From positions 1-12,838 of the forward strand of contig DAOOVW010000002.1 in the NCBI GenBank assembly GCA_035370465.1: DNA of 12,838 nt. The letters are read 5' to 3'. Of the stretch, positions 5,911 to 12,838 are shown one piece after another. The position numbers and the translations under genes are program-made. This stretch comes from a bacterium. GTDB lineage: Bacteria > Ratteibacteria > UBA8468 > B48-G9 > JAFGKM01. Each line of letters starts with the position of its first letter. Within the stretch, counting starts at the first letter, position 1. The notes under the pieces were generated by a model, which saw nothing but the letters and a program-made list of their open reading frames with translations, made no database searches and was not told where the DNA came from.

Positions 5911-6537
5911 TTAATCAAGAATTTTAGTAAGAATGTCTTTTGCTGCTTTTATTTCTGCCTCTTTTTTGCTTTTGCCTTCTCCTTCACCTTTACTTGCAAT
6001 ACCTTCTATTTTTACAATAACTTTATAATTTTTCTTATGGGCAGGTCCTTTTTCATCAATAATTTCATATAACGGTAATTTTCCTGATAACTTTCTTGAA
6101 ATTGTAATAAGTTCACCTTTATAATCAATAAGCGGTTCTATTTTATTGCTTAAAATAAATTTTTTAACAAATCTTTCTGTTTTTTTTAATCCACCATCTA
6201 AATAAATTGCCCCTATAATACTTTCAACAAAATCGGATAAGTCAATTGGTTTTGTTCCTTTATATTTAATATATTTTGCTATCTCCAATTTTTCACCCAA
6301 TGAGTTTAAGTAATGTTGATTAACATATCCTGATTTTAAATTTGTATAAAATCCCTCGTCTTTATCGGGGAATTTTTTGAAAATGGAAATACCAACAATA
6401 AAATTTAAAATAAGGTCTCCTATAAATTCAAATCTTTCATTTGAATTTTGAGTTGAGAAAGAAGAATGAGTTAAAGCAATTTCTAATAATTTTTTGTTTT
6501 TAAATTCATAGTCAATTATTTTTTCAATTTCCTGCAT
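5911..6537 (-). CDS. rnc: ribonuclease III
   Basis: The protein is 208 residues, slightly short of the common 220-230. The catalytic domain has NERFEFIGDLIL (33-44), matching the family box NERLEFLGDAVL with E34, E37 and D41, and DFVESIIGAIYLDGG (102-116) with D102 and E105, so all metal-binding acids are present. A double-stranded RNA-binding domain follows at about 138-206 (GPAHKKNYKVIVKI, then GEGKSKKEAEIKAAKDIL). It cleaves duplex RNA, including rRNA precursors. The start has GGAGG 6 bases upstream and lies inside the end of lnt, overlapping by 22 bases, so translation is probably coupled. Placement after lnt at the end of the housekeeping run is not a classical rnc context (era or recO are more usual). 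Confidence 0.95.
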   Translation of the reverse strand: MQEIEKIIDYEFKNKKLLEIALTHSSFSTQNSNERFEFIGDLILNFIVGISIFKKFPDKDEGFYTNLKSGYVNQHYLNSLGEKLEIAKYIKYKGTKPIDLSDFVESIIGAIYLDGGLKKTERFVKKFILSNKIEPLIDYKGELITISRKLSGKLPLYEIIDEKGPAHKKNYKVIVKIEGIASKGEGEGKSKKEAEIKAAKDILTKILD

Positions 6538-7934
6538 AAATATCCTCCTATAATTAAAAGAGAGAGAATAGAAAGCGGAAAATCACTATATTTCCCATAT
6601 ATTGTTTTTTGAAAGAATAATGGAACTTCAAAAAACAATGTTTCTTTTTTATCAATATCAATTATTTTTAAGACCTCTCCTTTTTCAGATACAATTCCAC
6701 TTATACCAGACAAGCCACACTGAATAAAATATCTTCCTGTTTCTAATGCCCTTAAAACATTATGGTAAAAGTGCTGGTAGGGGCCAAAAGAATTTCCAAA
6801 CCATGAGTCATTTGTAATTACAACAAAAATATTACTCCCACTTTCAAGCATTTTATTTGTAATTTCTGGAAATATATTTTCATAACAAATAAGAGGTGCA
6901 ATTTTAATTTCCTTATAATTAAAATTTTTAATTTCTTTACCTCTTTCAATTTCTGGAGTATATCCAGCATAATTTACAAATATCTTTTTTATAAATTCCC
7001 ATCTACCTCCTAATATGAACTCTCCATAAGGGACAAGATGTGTTTTATCATAAAATTCAATTTTACCATTTTTCAAAAATAAAGCAGAATTATAATATTT
7101 ATTATTATTACTTCTGAATGTTCCAAATATCAAAGAAAATTTATAATTTTCACATAATAATTTTATTTTTTTTAAAATTTCTGGTCTTGAAAAAATGTCA
7201 TCAGGAAAACTTCCTTCAGGCAATATAACTACATCGGGTTTTAATTTCTTAACATTTTTTGTAGTCATTTCCCAAAGAATATTTATAATTGTTTCTGATT
7301 CTTTAATTTTTTCTGTTTTTATACCTGGTTGAATAATCATAATTTTTAATTTTCCTTTTTGTTTAATTTCAGGGTTATAAAAGAAGAGAAGAGTGAAAGA
7401 AATAATAAATACAAAAAAGGAAATTAAAAAGACCTTAAATTTTTTTTGAAATAGGCAAAAAATTGTAAAATTAGAAAGAATTAAAAAAAAGGAAATACCT
7501 TTACTTCCGATAATTTGGGGTAATTTCCATATATAGTGATTTGTTGATTGGGAAAGAGAAAAAGATAGCCATGGAAAACCAGTAAGTAAATTTTCAATTA
7601 AAATTTCAATAAAAAACCATATAGATGCACAAACAAATGGATTAAAATTATATAAACTGGAAAGATAAAAAAATATACCCCAATAAATTGCAAGATATAC
7701 ACATAGCAAAATATAGAAAAAACCAGAGACAGCAAATAACCAGTTAAGTAAAAAAATATAAAATGAAAGTCCAGCAATAAAACCAATAAAATAAGATAAT
7801 TTATTATATTTTGAAGAAAGAAAAATCAAAGGAGTAAGTCCAAAAAACGCAAAATACCAAAAATTAAATGGTGGAAAAGATAAGGCAAAAATAAGAGATG
7901 ATATACAACTGGCAAGAAAAATAATAAGAGGCAT
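6516..7934 (-). CDS. lnt: apolipoprotein N-acyltransferase
   Basis: The protein is 472 residues. About six hydrophobic segments fill residues 1-187, then a nitrilase-type (CN_hydrolase) domain at about 195-435 and a last membrane helix near 450-466. This is the family layout, with the catalytic domain on the periplasmic side. The triad is visible: E240 in LPEGSFPDD, K297 in YDKTHLVPYGEF and C350 in PLICYENIFPEI. NDSWFG (375-380), RALETGR (395-401) and SGISG (409-413) are also conserved. Lnt transfers an acyl chain to the N-terminal cysteine of lipoproteins, so the host should be Gram-negative with a Lol-type system. It starts 4 bases after panD with AAAGG upstream, and overlaps rnc at its end. 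Confidence 0.93.
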   Translation of the reverse strand: MPLIIFLASCISSLIFALSFPPFNFWYFAFFGLTPLIFLSSKYNKLSYFIGFIAGLSFYIFLLNWLFAVSGFFYILLCVYLAIYWGIFFYLSSLYNFNPFVCASIWFFIEILIENLLTGFPWLSFSLSQSTNHYIWKLPQIIGSKGISFFLILSNFTIFCLFQKKFKVFLISFFVFIISFTLLFFYNPEIKQKGKLKIMIIQPGIKTEKIKESETIINILWEMTTKNVKKLKPDVVILPEGSFPDDIFSRPEILKKIKLLCENYKFSLIFGTFRSNNNKYYNSALFLKNGKIEFYDKTHLVPYGEFILGGRWEFIKKIFVNYAGYTPEIERGKEIKNFNYKEIKIAPLICYENIFPEITNKMLESGSNIFVVITNDSWFGNSFGPYQHFYHNVLRALETGRYFIQCGLSGISGIVSEKGEVLKIIDIDKKETLFFEVPLFFQKTIYGKYSDFPLSILSLLIIGGYLCRKLKK

Positions 7935-7938
7935 AGTT

Positions 7939-8289
7939 TTAAACCTTTATTTTGTTATTTTCTCCAAGTTCTACTATACTCATTTTATAATTTTTCAGTT
8001 CTTTGTCATCAAGATAACTAATTGAAAGGACAATAATTTCATCATCTTTTTCAAAAAATCTTGCAGATGGTCCATTTAAACATATTATTCCTGAATTCTC
8101 TTTCCCTTCAATTACATATGTAAAAATTCTTGCTCCACTATTTAAATTTAAAACATAGACCATTTCTCCTGCAAGTAAGCCAGCTTTATCAATTATCTTT
8201 TTATCAAGTGTGATGCTTCCTTCATAATATAAATTTTTATCGGTTACTTTTCCACCTTTTATTTTACATTTACACATGCATCTATACAT
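7939..8289 (-). CDS. panD: aspartate 1-decarboxylase (pyruvoyl enzyme precursor)
   Basis: The protein is 116 residues from the chosen start. MYRCMCKCKIK aligns position by position with the usual MIRTMLKSKIH, and YYEGSIT holds the Gly-Ser self-cleavage site (G23-S24) that makes the pyruvoyl cofactor. The active-site Arg and Tyr are in GARIFTYVI, and NGPSARFF corresponds to the conserved NGAAAHL. The enzyme decarboxylates aspartate to beta-alanine for pantothenate. An ATG three codons earlier (8298) directly abuts the AGAGG ribosome site, while the ATG at 8289 is 9 bases from it, so I chose 8289. Together with panC it supplies both substrate and ligation step. I did not notice a PanZ-type maturation factor nearby. 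Confidence 0.94.
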   Translation of the reverse strand: MYRCMCKCKIKGGKVTDKNLYYEGSITLDKKIIDKAGLLAGEMVYVLNLNSGARIFTYVIEGKENSGIICLNGPSARFFEKDDEIIVLSISYLDDKELKNYKMSIVELGENNKIKV

Positions 8290-8298
8290 TATTTTCAT

Positions 8299-8303
8299 CC
8301 TCT
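8299..8303 (-). promoter_or_regulatory. ribosome binding site deciding the panD start
   Basis: AGAGG on the minus strand touches the first possible ATG (8298-8296) and is 9 bases from the second (8289-8287). Only the second spacing is workable, and it also gives the family-typical N-terminus. Confidence 0.65.
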
Positions 8304-8317
8304 TTATTGTATCGTTA

Positions 8318-9157
8318 TTATAAAAAAATATTATCTATAAGATGGACATTTCCTATTTTTATTGCACCAAGTACTATTGTATTATTATCAATTTTTTCAA
8401 CTGGTTGTAAATTTTCTATATTTACAATTTCAAGATATTGTAATTCTACTCCTCCTGTTGAAAGAATAATTTTCTTTCCTTCTTCAATCAATTTCTTTGT
8501 GTTTTTTTCTCCCTTTTTTGCCATTTCTTCAATTTTTTTAAGTGCCTTATAGAGACAAAGTGCTTTTTGTTTTTCTTCTTCGGTCAGATAGATATTTCTC
8601 GAACTTTCTGCAAGTCCACTTTTTTCTCTTAGTGTTGGACATCCAACAATTTCAACAGGTATATCTAAATCATCAACCATTTTTTTTATAATTATTAGTT
8701 GTTGAGCATCTTTCCACCCGAAATAACTTCTATCTGGCTGAATAATGTTAAAAAGTTTTGCCACAACAGTACAAACACCTCTGAAATGACCTTTTCTTAA
8801 TTTTCCTTCAAGAATTTCAGAATATTCTTCTACATTAACCCATGCTTTATGGTCCTTCTTATACATCTCATCAGCATCAGGAATGAAAACTATATCAACT
8901 TTCTCTTTTTCAAGTAATTCAATATCTCTATTTACATTTCTTGGATACCTTTCAAAGTCCTCTCCTGGACCAAATTGAGTTGGGTTTACAAATATACTTA
9001 CAATTACAATATCATTTTCTTCTCTTGCTTTACTTATAAGGGAAATATGCCCATTATGTAAATATCCCATTGTTGCAACAAATCCAATTTTTTTACCAGT
9101 TTTCTTTATTTCTCTTATTTTTTCCCCTATTTTTTCCTTCTTTTTAAAAATTTCCAT
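8318..9157 (-). CDS. panC: pantothenate synthetase (pantoate--beta-alanine ligase)
   Basis: The protein is 279 residues, family-typical. Segments are FVATMGYLHNGHISLI (26-41) with the nucleotide-binding His pair H34 and H37, FVNPTQFGPGEDFERYPR (56-73), GHFRGVCTVVAKLFNIIQPD (123-142), FGWKDAQQL (146-154), SGLAESSRNIYL (180-191) and GNVHLIDNI (269-277). It joins pantoate and beta-alanine with ATP in the cytoplasm to make pantothenate. The ATG at 9157 gives the normal N-terminus MEIFKK and overlaps folK by 14 bases; an ATG at 9172 would add five residues without a better ribosome site. Trp in FGWKD, where Glu or Gln is more common, is a small oddity. panD follows after 28 bases; panB is not in the window. 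Confidence 0.95.
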   Translation of the reverse strand: MEIFKKKEKIGEKIREIKKTGKKIGFVATMGYLHNGHISLISKAREENDIVIVSIFVNPTQFGPGEDFERYPRNVNRDIELLEKEKVDIVFIPDADEMYKKDHKAWVNVEEYSEILEGKLRKGHFRGVCTVVAKLFNIIQPDRSYFGWKDAQQLIIIKKMVDDLDIPVEIVGCPTLREKSGLAESSRNIYLTEEEKQKALCLYKALKKIEEMAKKGEKNTKKLIEEGKKIILSTGGVELQYLEIVNIENLQPVEKIDNNTIVLGAIKIGNVHLIDNIFL

Positions 9158-9611
9158 TTTTCCGTTCTTCATATATTTCTTTTATACTTTTTTTTTCAAC
9201 AGGGTCAACAAAATGAGGTGATATTTCAAAAATTGGTTTAAGAACAAAATATCTTGTTTTCCATTTAGGATGAGGGATTTGTAAAAAATTATTTTTTATA
9301 ACTTTATTTCCATAAAAAATTATATCAAGGTCAATTTCTCTTTCATCTCCTCTTTTGTGAGGAAAGTTTCTCCCCATTTTTTTTTCTATTGACTTTAAAA
9401 AGTATAAAAGTTCTTCTGCTTTTAAATTTGTTTTACCTTCAATAACCCCATTTAAAAATTTTCCTCCTCTTGCTTTTTCTTCTGGTTTTGTTTCAAAAAA
9501 TGAAGAAATCTTTTCAATATAAATCCTTTTCTCAATCAATTTTATTGCCCTTTTTATATTTTTCTCTCTATTTCCTTTATTACTTCCAAAACCAATGATA
9601 ACTTTTTCCAT
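9144..9611 (-). CDS. folK: 6-hydroxymethyl-dihydropterin pyrophosphokinase (HPPK)
   Basis: The protein is 155 residues, the standard single-domain length. GFGSNKGNR (7-15), FLNGVIEG (52-59), LLYFLKSIEKKMGR (68-81), REIDLDIIFYG (91-101) with the Mg-binding D94 and D96, and IPHPKWKTRYFVLKPIFEISP (112-132, ending with the Pro) match HPPK in order. It transfers pyrophosphate from ATP to the pterin alcohol in folate synthesis. No clear ribosome site precedes the ATG, which lies 32 bases inside the preceding gene, so translation is likely coupled. No folP or folB is seen in the window, so it is separated from the rest of the folate pathway and linked instead to pantothenate genes. Confidence 0.94.
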   Translation of the reverse strand: MEKVIIGFGSNKGNREKNIKRAIKLIEKRIYIEKISSFFETKPEEKARGGKFLNGVIEGKTNLKAEELLYFLKSIEKKMGRNFPHKRGDEREIDLDIIFYGNKVIKNNFLQIPHPKWKTRYFVLKPIFEISPHFVDPVEKKSIKEIYEERKNGNF

Positions 9612-10620
9612 TATTAAAAAATAATGAATGTAAATAACTTATGTTTTTTATTTTCCTTTTAAGAAATTTTTTTTCTTTTTTTGTGTCAGTAAAATAAACA
9701 TAGTTAAAGTATTTTTGTGTGTCTTCATCACTTTCAAAAAAAATTAGGACTTTAATATCTTTTTCTTTTAAAATTTCTCCTAACACTTTTTTGTCAAAAT
9801 TTTCGAGTTTTTTAAGTTGTATAGAAGAATTTTTATCATCAGGAGAAAATGTAAGCCAATAAAGTGAATTTTCATTTGGTGAACAAAAATTATTTATTTT
9901 ATTAAAACCAAGAGTTGTTGCAATTTCCTCATATTTACCATTTTCAAGCTTCATATAATAGCAATTCATCCTTTTTTTTAAATTTTGTATTTCATTTAAT
10001 TGTCCATATCCCCATAAATAAAGTAAATTAGCAACCGACTGATTCAGGTCTTTTCTTATTTGATTGATAATACTTTTTTCAAGAACTTCTGATGTTATCA
10101 GAATAAAATTCTTTAAAGGAAGTAAGTCATTTTTATCAGGAATTATTTTTTTAATATTTTTCCCTTCTATTTCTTCGGGTATGGGAATTCTAAAATATGG
10201 GAATTTAAAATCAAAAATTATAATAATATCCCTTTCTTTAATATAATAATTAAAATCAAATTTTTCTTTCAATTCATTAAGTAAATGTCTTTTTTCTTCA
10301 ATTGATAGGTCAACATCTATTCTTGTAATAATATCATTATATTGAGTAAAAAATCTAGCAAGAAAGGGAGTTTGGTTTTCCTCAATTTTTATACCATGGT
10401 AGAAACATCTTAAAACTGCTGGGGAAATATTTTCCTGTCCTGTTAAAAAGTAAAAATAAAACTCCTCATTTTCTTCGTCTAAATACAACTTTCCTGAATG
10501 CTTTTCTTCAATCAACTTGTTCATATTTTCAATCTTATCAAGATAAATTCTATCTCTTTTATCAAAAATTCTATTTATTATTTCACTATTAACTGATACA
10601 GTTATTATGAAGTTTTTCAT
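9580..10620 (-). CDS. degenerate archaeal-type phosphoglycerate mutase (ApgM-like) homologue, probable pseudoenzyme
   Basis: The protein is 346 residues; ApgM enzymes have about 400. Recognition rests on three ordered stretches: LTGQENISPAVLRCFYHGIK (59-78), like the family's TGRGPLEA..GI segment with RIDVDLSIEEKRHLLNELKE (100-119) following as in HISTEEA; IPEEIEGKNIKKIIP (147-161), like the PHDITGKPI..YLP segment; and VANLLYLWGYGQ (196-207), like NANAIWLWGQG. IFFESDEDTQKY (293-304) sits where the family has VEAPDEAGH. Metal and nucleophile residues are missing: no DG near the N-terminus, no Ser motif (GSDVAN), no His in the DEAGH site and no terminal DH. The fold is probably kept with catalysis lost. 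The ATG at 10620 gives an N-terminus (MKNFIITV) like the family; a GTG at 10632 would overlap the upstream gene. It overlaps folK by 32 bases. Confidence 0.62.
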   Translation of the reverse strand: MKNFIITVSVNSEIINRIFDKRDRIYLDKIENMNKLIEEKHSGKLYLDEENEEFYFYFLTGQENISPAVLRCFYHGIKIEENQTPFLARFFTQYNDIITRIDVDLSIEEKRHLLNELKEKFDFNYYIKERDIIIIFDFKFPYFRIPIPEEIEGKNIKKIIPDKNDLLPLKNFILITSEVLEKSIINQIRKDLNQSVANLLYLWGYGQLNEIQNLKKRMNCYYMKLENGKYEEIATTLGFNKINNFCSPNENSLYWLTFSPDDKNSSIQLKKLENFDKKVLGEILKEKDIKVLIFFESDEDTQKYFNYVYFTDTKKEKKFLKRKIKNISYLHSLFFNNGKSYHWFWK

Positions 10621-10625
10621 CTCAA

Positions 10626-11381
10626 TTACCACGAAAAAAATAATTTTAAAAGAAAATAAAGAATTCCAATTGTTAAAAATATCGAAAAATATAGTGGCAG
10701 AAATTTAATTAAAAGCAAAATCATCCCTATAGCAATTGGAGAAATAATAAGTAATACTATATATTTTTTTATTTCACTCTTTTCCTTTATATCTTTTCTT
10801 ACTGATTTTATGATGTCTTTTTCATAACCACAATTCTTGCATTTATTCTTTTCACCACTATTTTCTTCTCCGCATTCGGGACATATCCATATTATCCCTT
10901 TTTGTATTTTCTCTTCTCTTTCAGATGTCCTAAGTTTTTGTTTTATAATTGGTTCATCTCTTAAAAGATAACACTGTCGGTAATAATAAGTTGCTTTTTC
11001 AAAGTCCTCTTTTTTAAAATAAATATCCCCCAATGAAAGATATGCAGCCCAATTTTGGGGATTTTTTTCAATTGCTTTTTCATATCTTTTAATACTTTCC
11101 TTTTCCTGTATATTTTCTTCTTTTCTTATATTGAAGTTTTCAATTCCTAATATAACAATGTATGCAAATGGAAGAAAAAATATTGAAAGAATTGATATCT
11201 TTATTACACCAACCAGAAATCCAAGAAAGCAGGAAAAAGAAAGAATTATAAGTTGTATTATATTAATTTCTCTTTCAGTCCATTTTTCAAATAGTAAAAA
11301 GTAAAATTCTATACCTAAAATTATAAATATAAAGCCCAATTTTAATCCTGAAAAATAACCACTACCCCAGTTAATTAACAT
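10626..11381 (-). CDS. membrane protein with TPR motif and CxxC zinc ribbon, function unknown
   Basis: The protein is 251 residues. Two or three membrane helices lie in 12-80 and two more in 206-248. The intervening soluble part has a TPR-like unit (SIKRYEKAIEKNPQNWAAYL, 96-115, then SLGDIYFKKEDFEKATYYYR, 116-135) and a rubredoxin-type zinc ribbon with C167, C170, C181 and C184 (CPECG and CKNCG). With even helix numbers on both sides the soluble domain would face the cytoplasm, but topology is not certain. It starts inside the end of miaA (7-base overlap, ATG within AAATGTTAA) and is followed by the ApgM-like gene, so it belongs to the same operon. I do not recognise a named family; a scaffold or assembly role is only suggested by the domain types. 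Confidence 0.7.
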   Translation of the reverse strand: MLINWGSGYFSGLKLGFIFIILGIEFYFLLFEKWTEREINIIQLIILSFSCFLGFLVGVIKISILSIFFLPFAYIVILGIENFNIRKEENIQEKESIKRYEKAIEKNPQNWAAYLSLGDIYFKKEDFEKATYYYRQCYLLRDEPIIKQKLRTSEREEKIQKGIIWICPECGEENSGEKNKCKNCGYEKDIIKSVRKDIKEKSEIKKYIVLLIISPIAIGMILLLIKFLPLYFSIFLTIGILYFLLKLFFSW

Positions 11382-12319
11382 TTTTCAAGTCCCGAAATTT
11401 CTATAATTTCATCTATTACTTTTTTTTCATTTTTAGCATCAATCAAAATTCCATCCTCTTTTTTAAACCATGTTATTTGTCTTTTTACAAATAATTTTGT
11501 TCTTTTTTTAATCATTAAAACCATTTCATCAAATGAAATTTCACCTTCTATATGTAAAATTATTTCTTTATACCCAATAGGACCTTTTTCAATCAATGTC
11601 TTTTTATAACCTTTTTCAAGAAGTTTTCTGACTTCTTCAATCCATCCATATTTTAACATTCTTTCTATCCTTTCTTCTATTTTTTTGTATATTTCCTCTT
11701 TTTCTTTTTTTAATATAAAGTAATAAACATTTCCAAGTTTTTCAAGGTAATATTCACCTTTTACTTTTTGCCACTCGCTCATTTTTTTCCCTGTTAGGTA
11801 ATATATTTCAAGTGCCCTTATTATTCTTCTTTTATCTGATGGATGGATTTTAATCGCAATTTTATTATCAATTTCTTTTAATTTTTCATAAAGAGATGCT
11901 GTTTCTTCCTTATTTAATTTGTCTCTTATTTCCTTTTGTTTTTCTCCTGTATTTTCAGGTATAGAAAACAATCCTTTTGTTAATGACCTTAAATAAAGTC
12001 CGCTTCCCCCAACAATTATAGGTAATTTTCCCCTCTTTAAAATATCTTCAGTTTTAAAAAATGCTTCCTTATTAAATTGAAAAACATTAAAATCATTATT
12101 TAGTGAAACAATATCAATAAAATAGTGAGGGATATTTTTTTGCATCCATTCAGGTGGTTTATCAGTTCCTATTGTAATTTCCCGATAGATGAGACGACTA
12201 TCCGCTGAAATAATTTCTCCATTAAATTTTTTTGCTAATTTAAAACCAATTTCTGTTTTACCTGTTGCTGTTGGTCCAGCAATTATAATTATTTTTTTAC
12301 CCCTGTTTTTGTTTAGCAT
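11375..12319 (-). CDS. miaA: tRNA dimethylallyltransferase
   Basis: The protein is 314 residues, family-typical. The P-loop GPTATGKT (15-22), SADSRLIYREITIGTDKP (38-55), GGSGLYLRSL (104-113), DKRRIIRALEIY (162-173) and KRQITWF (279-285) appear in the right order. MiaA adds a dimethylallyl group to N6 of A37 in tRNAs reading codons that begin with U. In the D-S-x-Q segment the usual Gln is Leu (L43), a mild departure from the common sequence. There is no ribosome site before the ATG. It is first in the minus-strand run and diverges from the UDP-sugar pyrophosphorylase across 28 bases. Confidence 0.95.
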   Translation of the reverse strand: MLNKNRGKKIIIIAGPTATGKTEIGFKLAKKFNGEIISADSRLIYREITIGTDKPPEWMQKNIPHYFIDIVSLNNDFNVFQFNKEAFFKTEDILKRGKLPIIVGGSGLYLRSLTKGLFSIPENTGEKQKEIRDKLNKEETASLYEKLKEIDNKIAIKIHPSDKRRIIRALEIYYLTGKKMSEWQKVKGEYYLEKLGNVYYFILKKEKEEIYKKIEERIERMLKYGWIEEVRKLLEKGYKKTLIEKGPIGYKEIILHIEGEISFDEMVLMIKKRTKLFVKRQITWFKKEDGILIDAKNEKKVIDEIIEISGLEKC

Positions 12320-12324
12320 ATAAT
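12296..12324 (+). promoter_or_regulatory. possible promoter of the UDP-sugar pyrophosphorylase gene
   Basis: TTTACC (12296-12301), 17 bases, then TATAAT (12319-12324). The start of transcription would be near 12331, just before the AGGGAGG ribosome site at 12337-12343. The -35 lies inside the miaA coding sequence, so the two divergent promoters overlap. Confidence 0.4.
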
Positions 12325-12325
12325 A

Positions 12326-12354
12326 ATTATAAATTAAGGGAGGAAAAATGGAAA
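12326..12354 (-). promoter_or_regulatory. possible promoter of miaA giving a leaderless mRNA
   Basis: On the minus strand, TTTCCA (12354-12349) is followed after 17 bases by a perfect TATAAT (12331-12326). Transcription would begin at about 12319-12320, at the miaA ATG itself, which agrees with the absence of a ribosome site. The -35 matches TTGACA at 4 of 6 bases and lies in the first codons of the opposite gene. In DNA this AT-rich the -10 could arise by chance. Confidence 0.4.
12337..12343 (+). promoter_or_regulatory. ribosome binding site of the UDP-sugar pyrophosphorylase gene
   Basis: AGGGAGG lies 4 bases before the ATG at 12348 and settles the start of a gene that is open at its other end. 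Confidence 0.7.
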
Positions 12355-12838
12355 AAGAGAAATTTATAGAAATGATGGAAAGATATAAACAAATTGAAAT
12401 TATAAATCATTTTAATTCACTAAATAAAACAGAAAAAAAGGAATTTTTAAAGAAAATTGAAAATTTAAATATTGAGAAAACATTTTCTCTTTATGAAGAA
12501 CTTGTAAAGAATAAAATCCCAAAAGACGAACTTGGTGAAATAACCCCTCCTGAAAACATATTAAAGCCATCTGAAAATCCTAAATTTACCCAATACTTAA
12601 AAGTAAAAGGGCATGAGAAATTAAAAAAAGGTGAAATTGCAATATGTATAGTTGCAGGTGGACAGGGAACTCGGCTTGGTTTTCCATATCCAAAAGGAAT
12701 GTTTCCAATAACTCCCATAAAAAACAAAACACTTTTCCAACTTTTTACTGAAAAAGCAAGAAAGATTTCTGATAAATATAAAGTTGATATTCCACTTTTT
12801 TTCATGGTAAATCCTGAAAATAAAGTTCTAATTGAAAA
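12348..12838 (+). CDS. UDP-sugar pyrophosphorylase of the UAP1/UGP type (N-terminal part)
   Basis: 163 codons are present and the gene runs off the right edge; full family members have about 400-500 residues. After a helical N-terminus (1-95) comes VAGGQGTRLGFPYPKGMFPI (102-121), the nucleotide-binding loop and PKG motif of the UDPGP family, then KNKTLFQLFTEKA (125-137) and PLFFMVNPEN (149-158), matching the order in UDP-N-acetylglucosamine and UDP-glucose pyrophosphorylases. The enzyme makes UDP-sugar and pyrophosphate from UTP and a sugar-1-phosphate in the cytoplasm. GMFPI after the PKG motif resembles the UAP1 (GlcNAc) side, but the sugar-binding half is missing, so the substrate stays open. 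It is the only plus-strand gene and uses a strong ribosome site. Confidence 0.85.
   Translation, partial: MEKEKFIEMMERYKQIEIINHFNSLNKTEKKEFLKKIENLNIEKTFSLYEELVKNKIPKDELGEITPPENILKPSENPKFTQYLKVKGHEKLKKGEIAICIVAGGQGTRLGFPYPKGMFPITPIKNKTLFQLFTEKARKISDKYKVDIPLFFMVNPENKVLIE

Noticed and set aside
8307..8552. Plus-strand open frame of 81 codons over the panC end
   Set aside because: It is antisense to panC and rich in Phe, Ser and Ile as expected from reading A-rich coding sequence backwards.
10626..11381. Frameshift or sequencing error merging two proteins (helices plus TPR/ribbon)
   Set aside because: The frame is continuous, ends are translationally overlapped with neighbours and the domains are evenly spaced, so a single multi-domain protein is more likely.
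12491..12805. Minus-strand open frame of about 104 codons
   Set aside because: It is antisense to the UDP-sugar pyrophosphorylase, whose motifs are unmistakable.

Overview
The window looks like a piece of an uncultured, AT-rich Gram-negative bacterium. Coding strands are A-rich and most of the sequence is visibly low in GC. A full-length apolipoprotein N-acyltransferase (lnt) implies an outer membrane with triacylated lipoproteins. A secreted DUF4091/GH123-like protein, a LamG fragment, a PD40/TolB-like propeller and a UAP1/UGP-type nucleotidyltransferase together resemble candidate phyla around the PVC/Omnitrophota area. That placement is an inference from gene content; no rRNA gene or marker phylogeny is available inside the window.

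Layout. Positions 1-234 hold no gene. On the minus strand they carry a near-perfect boxA antitermination site preceded by inverted repeats, followed by about 118 bases of clearly higher GC running off the left edge. This reads as the leader of a boxA-controlled non-coding transcript, most likely an rRNA operon. Positions 235-3830 (minus) are an exported-protein cluster: a secreted DUF4091/GH123-like protein, a truncated LamG protein and a PD40 propeller ending in an EF-hand/dockerin-like loop. Positions 3831-4052 and 4896-5074 are two intergenic regions that share sequence modules, upstream of the DUF4091 gene and of an unusual NagB-like gene respectively. An AAC(3)-family acetyltransferase lies at 5075-5866.

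From 12319 down to 5911 the minus strand is one tightly packed run: miaA, a membrane TPR/zinc-ribbon protein, a degenerate phosphoglycerate-mutase-like protein, folK, panC, panD, lnt and rnc. Genes overlap or are separated by at most about 30 bases, so they are probably co-transcribed. The run combines tRNA modification, folate and pantothenate/CoA synthesis, lipoprotein maturation and RNA processing. Two of its members have no assigned function. On the plus strand, from 12348 and running off the right edge, is a UDP-sugar pyrophosphorylase of the UAP1/UGP type, divergent from miaA across only 28 bases.

The least ordinary items are the apparent pseudoenzyme derived from archaeal-type phosphoglycerate mutase, the NagB-like protein with Asn in place of the ring-opening Asp, the paired upstream regions with shared motifs, and the boxA leader. 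I found no CRISPR array, transposase, integrase, tRNA or complete new defence-type system.
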